From NCBI GenBank assembly GCA_016219875.1, contig JACRJZ010000148.1:96619-160618 (forward strand): a stretch of 64,000 bases of DNA, written 5' to 3'. Under the pieces are notes generated by a model. It saw nothing but the letters and a program-made list of their open reading frames with translations, was not told where the DNA came from and made no database searches. Of this stretch, positions 15,981-24,272 are shown piece by piece. The DNA is from Verrucomicrobiota bacterium (lineage in GTDB: Bacteria > Verrucomicrobiota > Verrucomicrobiia > Limisphaerales > JACRJZ01). The stretch's first letter is position 1. Each line of letters starts with the position of its first letter. Made by a program: the position numbers and the translations under genes.

Positions 15981-17861
15981 ATGAAATTCTACGTGAAGCG
16001 ACTCCTTGCCGTCTTGGCTCTTGGAGGAATTCTCCTCGCCGTCACTCAGACGCGCGCCGCCGAACCCACCTACCTCTCGCCCGAAGCGCTGGCGGTCTCC
16101 CCGGACGGCAAGACGATCTTCGTCGCCTGCCTGACCGGCCACCGCGTGGCGGTGTTTGATGTCGCCGGCGGGAAGATCACGCGCACCATCGCCATGCCGG
16201 ACAGGCCCACCGGCCTGGCACTCTCGGCAGACGGCGCACGGCTCTACGTGACGTGCGCCTCGCCCGCCAGCCAGGTTTGCGTGATCGACACCGCGTCGGG
16301 CAAAATCGCCGAGAAGCTGGCCGCCGGACACAGCGCGCAAGGGCCGGTGCTCAGTCCCGATGGCAAAACACTCTTCGTCTGCAATCGCTTCAATGACGAT
16401 GTCAGCGTCATCGACCTTGCCTCAAAGAAGGAACTCCGCCGCGTCCGAGTCCAGCGCGAGCCGGTGGCCGCCGCGGTGACGGCGGACGGGAAGTTCCTCC
16501 TCGTGGCCAATCTGCTTCACACCACGCGGGGCGACGCGGACAACGTGGCGTCGGTCGTGAGCGTGATCGACGTCGCCGCGGGCAAAGTCGTGAAGGAACT
16601 TCAACTCCCGAACGGCTCCGGTTCGTTGAACGACATTCGCGTGTCGCCCGACGGCAAGTATGCGGTCGTGACCCACCTCTTGAGCCGCTTTCACCTGCCC
16701 ACCACGCAACTGGAGCGCGGCTGGATGAACACCAACGCCAAGACGCTCATTGACTTGGCGAAGATGGAAATCATCAACACCGTCCTGCTGGACAACGTCG
16801 ATAGCGGCGCGGCCAACCCGTGGGGCATCGCCTGGAGCGCGGACAGCAAGACCATCGTGGTGGCGCTTTCCGGCACGCACGAGATCAGCGTGACCGAGCT
16901 TCCGGGCTTGCTGGCCAAGCTGGCGAAACTCCCGGCGAAGCTGGAGGAAGGCAAGCCTTACGACTACAACGCCGCCTCGCGCATCCAGGCCGACGTGCCG
17001 AACGATCTGTCCTTCTTGGTGGGCGTGCGCCGTCGTATCCGCCTGCCGGAAGCCGAACGCGGCCCGCGCGGCGTCGTGGTGATCGGCAACAAGGCTTACA
17101 TGGCGAACTATTTCTCGGATACGCTCAGCGCGGTGGATTTCACTTCCCAGTATCCGAAATGGGAGTCGTTCCCGCTCGGCCCGAAGCAGCCGATGACGAA
17201 AGCGCGCCAGGGCGAACTCCATTTCCACGACGCCAGCATTTGCTTCCAGGGCTGGCAAAGTTGTTCGAGTTGCCATCCCGGTGACGCCCGCGTGGACGCC
17301 CTGAACTGGGACCTGTTGAACGACGGCATCGGCAATCCGAAAAACAACAAGAGCCTCCTCTACGCCCACAAGACCCCGCCGGCCATGAGCATGGGCGTGC
17401 GCGAGACGGCGCAGATGGCGGTGCGCTCCGGCATCAAACACATTCTCTTCACGGTGCAGCCGGAGGAAATCCCCACGGCCATCGACGACTACCTCATGCG
17501 GCTCAAACCCGTTCCCAGCCCGCGGCTGGTCAAGGGCAAGTTGTCCGAGGCGGCGAAGCGCGGCGAGAAGCTCTTCAAGGACGCCAAAGTCGGCTGCGCG
17601 ACCTGCCATCCGGGGGGGGCCTTCACCGACATGAAATCGTACGACGTGGGCACCAAAGGCCGCTTCGACAAGCCGGGCGAGAAATACGACACGCCCACGG
17701 TGCTTGAGTGCTGGCGCACGGCCCCGTACCTCCACGACGGCTCCGCCGCCACCATGCGCGACGTGCTGACAACCTCCAACAAAGGCGACTTGCACGGCAA
17801 GACCTCGCACCTCACGCCTCAGCAAATCGACGATCTGGCTGAATACATCCTGTCGTTGTGA
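15981..17861 (+). CDS. YVTN beta-propeller / dihaem cytochrome-c-peroxidase-like protein
   Basis: Chosen ATG at 15981 gives a clean signal peptide (MKFYVKRLLAVLALGGILLA); a GTG at 15891 would put 30 odd residues before it. The N-terminal ~350 residues are YVTN-type blades (PEALAVSPDGKTIFVACLTG, SPDGKTLFVCNRFNDDVSV). The C-terminal part carries two haem motifs, CSSCH (~428) and CATCH (~539), with the closing TPTVLECWRTAPYLHDGSA that typifies MauG/CcpA-type dihaem proteins. Likely periplasmic; electron transfer or peroxidase-like chemistry is inferred. It starts 93 bases after the first haem-propeller gene and is followed by a RidA-family gene 27 bases on. Confidence 0.85.
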   Translation: MKFYVKRLLAVLALGGILLAVTQTRAAEPTYLSPEALAVSPDGKTIFVACLTGHRVAVFDVAGGKITRTIAMPDRPTGLALSADGARLYVTCASPASQVCVIDTASGKIAEKLAAGHSAQGPVLSPDGKTLFVCNRFNDDVSVIDLASKKELRRVRVQREPVAAAVTADGKFLLVANLLHTTRGDADNVASVVSVIDVAAGKVVKELQLPNGSGSLNDIRVSPDGKYAVVTHLLSRFHLPTTQLERGWMNTNAKTLIDLAKMEIINTVLLDNVDSGAANPWGIAWSADSKTIVVALSGTHEISVTELPGLLAKLAKLPAKLEEGKPYDYNAASRIQADVPNDLSFLVGVRRRIRLPEAERGPRGVVVIGNKAYMANYFSDTLSAVDFTSQYPKWESFPLGPKQPMTKARQGELHFHDASICFQGWQSCSSCHPGDARVDALNWDLLNDGIGNPKNNKSLLYAHKTPPAMSMGVRETAQMAVRSGIKHILFTVQPEEIPTAIDDYLMRLKPVPSPRLVKGKLSEAAKRGEKLFKDAKVGCATCHPGGAFTDMKSYDVGTKGRFDKPGEKYDTPTVLECWRTAPYLHDGSAATMRDVLTTSNKGDLHGKTSHLTPQQIDDLAEYILSL

Positions 17862-17888
17862 CGACTAATCCTTGTAGCCGGATCGACC

Positions 17889-19046
17889 ATGACCTCCGCT
17901 GTAACCGCAGCCTCTAGCGCGCGCGCGACGCTCACCCAGCATCGCAGCGCGGAACTTGACCTGACCAGGACCGAATACCGCGGCCTGCGCGAACTGCACA
18001 TCACCGTGCGCCCGTTGCCCGGCGAAACGCCCGCGGACACCGTGCGGCGGCTGGCGGCGGTGTTGAAGGAAAACGACGCGGCGGTGGTCCGGCAGGAATT
18101 CTTCGGCTCGCTGGCGGCGCATGGCGAAGTGATGCAGACCATGCAGCGCGAGTTGGGCGCGGTGGACTGGCCGGTCACCTACGTCCAGGGCGGGAGTTGC
18201 GGCCCTGGCCCGCTGGCGGGGACCCACGTGCTGGCCGTGGCCGGCGCTCCCGTGGAGACGATCGCTTTCGGCGGAAGGCCCATCGGGCGCAGCTTCAGTG
18301 ACAAGTGGGTGCGCCATGTCCTCCTCAGCGACGTGCGCTCCACCGACACTTCGCTGCCGAAGCCGGACCAAGCCCGGCAGACTTTCGAGAACATGGAAGC
18401 CGTGTTGCAGCAAGCCGGCATGACCTTCGCCAACGTCGCGCGCACCTGGCTGTTCCTCGATGACATCCTTTCCTGGTACGGCCCGCTTAACACTGTGCGC
18501 ACGGACTTCTATCGGCCCCGCGGCGTCTTCGACCGGATGGTCCCGGCCAGCACCGGCGTGAGCGGCTGCAATCCCGCCGGGGCGGCGCTGGCCGCGGGCA
18601 CGTGGGCGGCAGAGCCGCTGAACGGCGCGTTCACCATGCGCGAAGTCACGTCGCCCAAGCAGTGCGAGGCCACCTGCTACGGCAGTTCTTTCAGCCGCGC
18701 AGTGGAGTTGGGCACGCCGGCCCTCTGCCGCGTGATGGTGTCCGGCACGGCCAGCATCGAACCGGGCGGCCAGAGCGTGTGCGGCGGCGACGTGGAAGCG
18801 CAGATCGACCTCACGATGGAAGTCATCCGCGCGATCCTGGTGTCCCGCGGCCTGGATTTTGCCGACGGCTCGCGCGTGACCGCCTATTTCAAGCGCCCGC
18901 AAGACGTGCGGTTCTTCGACGCCTGGCGCAAGGGCTACGGCTTGGAAAACTGGCCGGTCATCAACACCGTCGCCGACATTTGCCGCGACGAGTTGCTGTT
19001 CGAACTCGAAATGGATGCCCTCGCGCCCGCGAGTCCGAAGACGTAG
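17889..19046 (+). CDS. RidA/YjgF-family protein, two-domain form
   Basis: 385 residues, with no signal peptide, so probably cytosolic. The C-terminal two thirds has RidA-like features: QARQTFENMEAVLQQAGMTF, VARTWLFLDDI, and later DLTMEVIRAILVSRGLDFAD followed by VTAYFKRPQD, so two RidA-like folds may lie in tandem. The N-terminal part (LHITVRPLPGETPADTVRRL) resembles the extended members related to chorismatases of the FkbO/Hyg5 group. RidA proteins hydrolyse reactive enamine/imine intermediates; the extended members are mostly uncharacterised. It lies between two haem-protein genes, 27 and 18 bases from its neighbours, so it is very likely cotranscribed. Why a cytosolic imine deaminase homologue belongs here is unclear. 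Confidence 0.78.
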   Translation: MTSAVTAASSARATLTQHRSAELDLTRTEYRGLRELHITVRPLPGETPADTVRRLAAVLKENDAAVVRQEFFGSLAAHGEVMQTMQRELGAVDWPVTYVQGGSCGPGPLAGTHVLAVAGAPVETIAFGGRPIGRSFSDKWVRHVLLSDVRSTDTSLPKPDQARQTFENMEAVLQQAGMTFANVARTWLFLDDILSWYGPLNTVRTDFYRPRGVFDRMVPASTGVSGCNPAGAALAAGTWAAEPLNGAFTMREVTSPKQCEATCYGSSFSRAVELGTPALCRVMVSGTASIEPGGQSVCGGDVEAQIDLTMEVIRAILVSRGLDFADGSRVTAYFKRPQDVRFFDAWRKGYGLENWPVINTVADICRDELLFELEMDALAPASPKT

Positions 19047-19064
19047 CCGGGCGTTACTTCCCTT

Positions 19065-22010
19065 ATGAAATTCCGGCTCTCGCTCGCCGTGCTGGTTTTG
19101 ACGGGAGGCCGGATGCTGGCTTTGGAAACGGCCTCTCCGCCGCTCCCAGAGAACCTCGCTCTCAAAGCCAAGGCCACGGCCAGTTCCGAACACAACGGCA
19201 GCTACCGCGCCCGGTTCGCCATCGATGGCAAGGTTCCGTCCGCCGGCAGCCAGGAAGACACGGATCGCGCCTGGTGCGTGCAAGGGAACACGCACCGCCA
19301 CGGCGCGGACTTCACGCTGGAGTGGACCAGCGCCGTCACGGTGGCCGAAGTCGTGTACTGGGGCCGGACCGCGTGGTTTGCCGAAGAATGCTGGAAGGAC
19401 TACGAGTTGTGGAGCGGAGGTGTTTCCAGCGGGACAAGTCCGCTCGCCCAAGGCCAATTCCAAATGGGCCACGGCCCGCAGCGCATTCGGCTCTCGACGC
19501 CGGTGACAACGCGAAAGCTCACGCTCAAGTTCACCAGTTCCTACGGCGGCTTGAATCCGGGCGCTTCGGAAATCCAGGTCTTCGCCACCAGCCCGTCGGA
19601 GAATGCGCTCGCGAAGTTCCGTCCTTTGCCCAAGGGCCGCCCAGAGTTGATTGATGACGAAATCAAAGAGTCGTTGGAACTCGCCGCCAAGCTGGCCGAA
19701 GGGAAACTCGATTTCAACAAGCTCCTCCTCATCCAGCGCCGCGAACTGAATCCGTCGCACGTCTATACCTACCACGTCGAAGGCTTTGGCGCGGGCGGCG
19801 GCTTGGCGATTTGCGATCGGCTATCGGCTATTTCCGCGCCGTCGCTCCGCCAACTCGTCGCTTCCCCCGACGGGCAGATTCTCGACTGCGACCTCAGCTA
19901 CGACACGAAGGAAATCCTGTTCAGTTGGCGCAAGACTCAGCACGAAGGCTACCAGGTCTTCGTCATCAACGCCGACGGTTCCGGCCTGGAACAACTCACC
20001 GACGGCCCGCACCACAACTACAACGCCTGCTGGTTGCCGGACGGCGGCATCGCCTTCCTTAGCACCCGCGCAGCGCGTTTCGCCTACTGCTGGATCTCGC
20101 CCGTCGGCATCCTGCATCGCATGGAGCGCGACGGCTCGGGCGTCACCCAGCTTTCCGCCAACATCGTCAACGACTTCACCCCCAGCGTCCTCGCCGACGG
20201 CCGCCTGATCTACTCGCGCTGGGAATACGTGGACAAACCGGCCATCCCTGTCCAGAGCCTCTGGACCATTCACCCGGACGGCACGGGCCTCGCGGGTTTC
20301 TTCGGCAACCGCGTGCTCAGCCCGGCCACGTTCATGGAGGCGCGCTCGATTCCGGGCAGTTCGAAAGTGCTCTGCGTCTTGACGAGCCACAACGGCCCCT
20401 GCCGCGGCGCCATCGGTACCATCGACACCTCGTTCGGCAACAACGCCCAAGCCGGGATCGAAAACCTCACCCCGGAGGTGAACATCGGGCGTGTGGACAA
20501 AGGCGATGGCAACAACATCCGCGGCCCGTACGAAAGCCCGTACCCGCTGGACCGCGACTATTTTCTCGTCTCCAAGCGCGGCACGGTGCTCGTCCGCAAT
20601 TACGCGGGCACGCAGACTGCGACGGTTCTCCGCCCGAAAGACGGCCTTGGCTTCTACAGCCCGCAACCGCTCCGCCCGCGAACGAAACCGCCGGTGCTGG
20701 CGAGTGGGACAGGCGTCACGCCTGTCTCCATTCTCTCAAGCGATTCCAGAGACGGGCGCGACGCCCGTCCCACTTCTAAAGTCGAATGGGCCACGGTCGT
20801 CCTCCAAGATGTCTATCGCGGCCTCGAACCGCAGGTGAAGCGCGGCGAGGTGAAGGAGATTTGCGTGGTCGAGGAAATGCACAAAGTCGTCCGCACTGAC
20901 GTAGCCAGCCGCCACTTCGGGTTCCAGTTCCCGGTCATCTCTTGCGGCGCGACCTATGCGGCGAAACGAGTCTGGGGCTACGCGCCCGTCGCGCCGGACG
21001 GCTCGGCCTGTTTCCAGGTGCCGGCGGGCCGGCCGGTTTACTTCATGGCCCTCGACGCTCAGGGCCGTGCCGTGCAGCGCATGAGGACGTTCACGCACAT
21101 GATGCCAGGCGAGATTCAAGGCTGCGTCGGCTGCCACGAGCCGCGCCAGCAAGCCAACGCCGTGGGACGGGCGTCCCCGCCTGCCTCCGAACTCGCGGCT
21201 ATCACCCCGGCGCAACTCCGCCCGCCGGAATGGGGTGACGCCGTGGGCTTCGACTACGCCCGCGTCGTCCAGCCGGTGCTCGACGCGCATTGCGGGAAGT
21301 GCCACAGCGGCGTCACCCCGGCGGCCCGCGTGGACCTGTGCGGCGATGCCACCGACTTCTTCAACGTGAGCTACGAGTTCCTCGCGCGCGGACGCAAGCG
21401 CAGCGGCGAAGCCGAGTGGGACAGCCCGTACGTGAACTGGATTCCCACCTACAACGGCATGGAGCAAAACATTCTCGAAGTCACACCCAAGGCTTGGGGT
21501 TCCCCGCGCAGCAAGCTCGCCGACGTGCTCCTCAGCGGCCATCCTGAAACCAACGGCGCGCCGCGACTGAAAATGGAAGCCCGCGAAATCCGCCGCGTGC
21601 TCGCTTGGATCGATCTCAACGTCCCCTACTATGGCACGAGCGAAACGGCGTATCCGGAGAAGCGCGGCTGCCGCCAACTCCTTCCGGACGATCTCGACAA
21701 GACACTCGCCGACGTGGGCCAGCGTCGCTGTGCCGGCTGTCACGACGGCGGGAAGTTCCCGCGCCAGTTCTGGACGCGCATCGTGAACCCGCATCGGAAC
21801 AACTTCCTCCTGGCTCCTCTGGCGAAGGAAGCCGGCGGCAGCGGGGCGTGCGGCAAACCGGTTTTCCAGGACGCCACCGATCCCGACTACCAAGCCATCC
21901 TGAAAACTTTCGAGCCGATCACCGCGATGCTCCGCGTCCGCCCGCGCCTCGACATGCCCGGCGGCAAACCTGCGGACGTGGACCGCTCCTGCTTGGGCAA
22001 GCTGAATTGA
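19065..22010 (+). CDS. Exported propeller/trihaem protein with discoidin-like N-terminus (HzsA-like)
   Basis: 981 residues. A short signal peptide (FRLSLAVLVLTGGRMLALE) is followed by an F5/8-type (discoidin-like) domain (~25-180: NLALKAKATASSEHNGSYRA to YGGLNPGASEIQVFA). The propeller (~260-560) has blades such as DGSGLEQLTDGPHHNYNACW and VLADGRLIYSRWEY. Haem motifs are CVGCH (~687), CGKCH (~743) and CAGCH (~889). The first two flank a segment opening RVVQPVLDAHC, typical of planctomycete-type cytochrome domains. A hairpin repeat (20704-20773) is read in frame between propeller and haem domains, and a half-copy lies near 21165-21188. Relative of the proteins at 11766 and 24273; role unknown. 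Confidence 0.84.
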   Translation: MKFRLSLAVLVLTGGRMLALETASPPLPENLALKAKATASSEHNGSYRARFAIDGKVPSAGSQEDTDRAWCVQGNTHRHGADFTLEWTSAVTVAEVVYWGRTAWFAEECWKDYELWSGGVSSGTSPLAQGQFQMGHGPQRIRLSTPVTTRKLTLKFTSSYGGLNPGASEIQVFATSPSENALAKFRPLPKGRPELIDDEIKESLELAAKLAEGKLDFNKLLLIQRRELNPSHVYTYHVEGFGAGGGLAICDRLSAISAPSLRQLVASPDGQILDCDLSYDTKEILFSWRKTQHEGYQVFVINADGSGLEQLTDGPHHNYNACWLPDGGIAFLSTRAARFAYCWISPVGILHRMERDGSGVTQLSANIVNDFTPSVLADGRLIYSRWEYVDKPAIPVQSLWTIHPDGTGLAGFFGNRVLSPATFMEARSIPGSSKVLCVLTSHNGPCRGAIGTIDTSFGNNAQAGIENLTPEVNIGRVDKGDGNNIRGPYESPYPLDRDYFLVSKRGTVLVRNYAGTQTATVLRPKDGLGFYSPQPLRPRTKPPVLASGTGVTPVSILSSDSRDGRDARPTSKVEWATVVLQDVYRGLEPQVKRGEVKEICVVEEMHKVVRTDVASRHFGFQFPVISCGATYAAKRVWGYAPVAPDGSACFQVPAGRPVYFMALDAQGRAVQRMRTFTHMMPGEIQGCVGCHEPRQQANAVGRASPPASELAAITPAQLRPPEWGDAVGFDYARVVQPVLDAHCGKCHSGVTPAARVDLCGDATDFFNVSYEFLARGRKRSGEAEWDSPYVNWIPTYNGMEQNILEVTPKAWGSPRSKLADVLLSGHPETNGAPRLKMEAREIRRVLAWIDLNVPYYGTSETAYPEKRGCRQLLPDDLDKTLADVGQRRCAGCHDGGKFPRQFWTRIVNPHRNNFLLAPLAKEAGGSGACGKPVFQDATDPDYQAILKTFEPITAMLRVRPRLDMPGGKPADVDRSCLGKLN
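20704..20773. repeat. Repeat C1: paired hairpin inside the trihaem protein gene
   Basis: Arms GTGGGACAGGCGTCACGCC... and ...GACGCCCGTCCCAC, each itself a hairpin (GACAGGCGTCACGCCTGTC and GACGGGCGCGACGCCCGTC). The coding frame stays open, adding a stretch that includes GTGVTPVS and RDGRDARPTS. The same family stands alone between convergent genes at 45802-45935. Confidence 0.8.
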
Positions 22011-22082
22011 ACGCAGCGCGATGGCCAGAGGCCCAAACCTGTTGCGTGAGTGCTGAAACTGTGGAGAATCCTCCCCAGGCCC

Positions 22083-23447
22083 ATGCAAGCCACGACAGCA
22101 ATACCGCGACCGCCACGCAACGGCAGTATCAACGCCGTGCAGAAGGAAGACACTCCGATTCATGGCTGGTATCGGTTCGTGTTGTCCTATCCGCCGCATC
22201 TCGTCCGGCAGTACCTTTCAGGCTTCAAGGTCGGGCCGAGCGACCTTGTGCTGGATCCATTTTGTGGGACGGGTACCACTCTGGTGGAAGCAAAGAAACT
22301 GGGAATTCCCAGCGTCGGCTGCGACGCCCATCCCTTCGCCGCGTTGGCGTCGCGGGTCAAAACGACCTGGAATCTAAGCGCGGACCTTTTGCGGACGACT
22401 CTGAAGAACATTCTTCGGCGCGCGAGCCGGGTGAGTTCCACACACGGTCTGGGCGAACTTTCGTTTACCGCCCTCATGCTCCAGGAGGCGCCGGCCCCGC
22501 AGCCCAACGGCTTTCAACTTACGGAGGAGGAAGAGAAACTCCTGCCTGCCGGCTTCCTGAGTCAGCGCCCCTTGCAGCGCCTGCTGATATTGCGGGACGA
22601 GATCGAACGACAGACCGCGGAAACGCCGCAGGCGATCCACGAATTTTTGCTCTTGGCCCTGGCTCATGTCATCGCCAACGGCGCCGGCAATTTCGCCTTC
22701 GGTCCGGAGATTTACCGCACCAAGCCCAAGCCTGACTACGACGTCTTGGGCCACTTTGCCCGCCACGCGGACCTGATGATCGGTGAACTGGCCGCCGCCC
22801 AAGCCCGAGGCCTCGCCGCGACTCCCGCGCAAGTCCTCTGCGACGACGCGCGCGAACTCACGGAAGTTCCTGGAAACATTGCTGCGGTCATTACCTCGCC
22901 ACCGTACCCGAACGAAAAAGACTACACCCGCACCACTCGTGTCGAATCCATCCTGCTCCGGCTGCTGACAGACAAAGCCAGCCTGCGCGGTGTCAAGGAG
23001 TCGCTCTTGCGCTCGAACACCCGCAATGTCTTCGTGAACGACACGGACTCCGGAGAAGTTGAGGAGTTCCCTTCCATCCAGAGCGTCTGCCGAGCCATCG
23101 AGCGGCGGCGCGTTGAGTTGGGCAAAGACAGCGGTTTCGAGCGGCTCTATCACAAGGTGGTCAGTCACTATTTTGGCGGGATGAGGCGCCATTTGCGGGC
23201 GTTGCGCCCCAAGCTGCGGCCGGGCGCAAAACTGGCCTACGTGGTCGGCGACCAGCTTTCCTTTCTGATGGTGCCGGTGGCGACTTCAAAGCTGCTAGCC
23301 GAGGTCGCAGAAGCAGAAGGCTACCGCACCATCGGCTGCGAACTTTGGCGGGAGCGGGTTGGAACCAAGGTTCGGAACTCGCCGACCAACGAAAAAACCG
23401 TCCGAGTGCGTGAGGAAGTCCTCCTGTTGGAGAAAGCAGAACCATGA
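22083..23447 (+). CDS. Site-specific DNA methyltransferase (N4-cytosine or N6-adenine type)
   Basis: Start taken as the ATG at 22083; a GTG at 22050 is also possible. The AdoMet motif DPFCGTGTTLVEAKK (about residues 58-72) comes first and the catalytic motif TSPPYPNEKDY about 210 residues later, as in methyltransferases of alpha/gamma-like motif order. SPPY is most common in N4-cytosine enzymes but also occurs in N6-adenine enzymes. The ~200 residues between (FQLTEEEEKLLPAGFLS, EFLLLALAHVIANGAGNFAF) could hold target recognition. The C-terminal part has GMRRHLRALRPKLRPGAKL and YVVGDQLSF. The stop overlaps the start of the next gene (ATGA), which encodes a nuclease-like protein: a restriction-modification pair inside a cytochrome cluster. 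Confidence 0.88.
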   Translation: MQATTAIPRPPRNGSINAVQKEDTPIHGWYRFVLSYPPHLVRQYLSGFKVGPSDLVLDPFCGTGTTLVEAKKLGIPSVGCDAHPFAALASRVKTTWNLSADLLRTTLKNILRRASRVSSTHGLGELSFTALMLQEAPAPQPNGFQLTEEEEKLLPAGFLSQRPLQRLLILRDEIERQTAETPQAIHEFLLLALAHVIANGAGNFAFGPEIYRTKPKPDYDVLGHFARHADLMIGELAAAQARGLAATPAQVLCDDARELTEVPGNIAAVITSPPYPNEKDYTRTTRVESILLRLLTDKASLRGVKESLLRSNTRNVFVNDTDSGEVEEFPSIQSVCRAIERRRVELGKDSGFERLYHKVVSHYFGGMRRHLRALRPKLRPGAKLAYVVGDQLSFLMVPVATSKLLAEVAEAEGYRTIGCELWRERVGTKVRNSPTNEKTVRVREEVLLLEKAEP

Positions 23448-24268
23448 AGCAGAGAGCGCAAACTGGGAACCACGGTGAGGTGTCGCGCAACCGCGATGAG
23501 GTCATGCAGCGCGTCTTCGAGAAGAACCACGTTGCTGGGGCCGATGAAGTCCCGTTTACGATGGACGACATCCGTGACGCCATCGCGGCGGTCGCCCGTT
23601 TGCGGCCGGGCTACCAGGAGAACAACGTGGCCGACGTGCGCTACCAGTACACCTCTGGGCGCCGCCCGCTGCCGGAATCCATCGCCAAGCATGGCCCGTG
23701 GATGATCGTCGGGCGCGGCAAGGCTCGCTACGCGTTCGTGAAACTCTCCGCCGCTCCCGAAATTAAGATTCAAGACGATCTGCTCACAATCCTCCTTCCA
23801 GACGCCACACCGGAAATCGTTTTGGAGTACGCGGGCAGCGACGAACAAGGGCTTCTTGCCAAGGTTCACTACAACCGGATGCTGGACATCTTCTTGCAGA
23901 TTACGTGCTACCACCTCCAGAACCATTGGCGCACGTCGATCAAGCACAAGGGACAATGCGAGATCGATGACCTCTACGTGGGGCTGGATCTCAACGGCAG
24001 GCAGTTCGTGGTCCCGGTCGAGGCCAAGTGCGCCAGCGAGAGTCTGAGCAAGACCCAGATCGCTCAAATGATCGACTTTGCGCGTGAGCGGTATCCCCAG
24101 TTGATCCTGCGGCCTGTCGGAGTCCAGGAGATGAGCGACGGCTCCGTGGTCCTATTGGAATTCAGCCCTGCGGCCCATCCCGACAACATCAAGATCAAAG
24201 AAATGCGCCGGTACAAACTGGCGCCGATGGCAGACGTGCCGCTGGCAAAGCAGCAGAAGGGAGTGTGA
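23444..24268 (+). CDS. Putative type II restriction endonuclease, PD-(D/E)XK fold
   Basis: 274 residues, translationally coupled to the methyltransferase by a four-base overlap. A nuclease-type active site is visible: CEIDDLYVG (Asp175/176) followed by FVVPVEAKCASESLSK (Glu193-x-Lys195), i.e. D-(X)17-E-x-K, with the usual strand-turn-strand around it. The N-terminal ~100 residues (RNRDEVMQRVFEKNHV, FTMDDIRDAIAAVARLRPGY) may recognise DNA. No family name is recognised, and specificity cannot be read from the sequence. It ends five bases before the next haem-protein gene, so it may share its transcript. Active-site reading is direct; the restriction role rests on the pairing. Confidence 0.75.
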   Translation: MKQRAQTGNHGEVSRNRDEVMQRVFEKNHVAGADEVPFTMDDIRDAIAAVARLRPGYQENNVADVRYQYTSGRRPLPESIAKHGPWMIVGRGKARYAFVKLSAAPEIKIQDDLLTILLPDATPEIVLEYAGSDEQGLLAKVHYNRMLDIFLQITCYHLQNHWRTSIKHKGQCEIDDLYVGLDLNGRQFVVPVEAKCASESLSKTQIAQMIDFARERYPQLILRPVGVQEMSDGSVVLLEFSPAAHPDNIKIKEMRRYKLAPMADVPLAKQQKGV

Positions 24269-24272
24269 GAGA

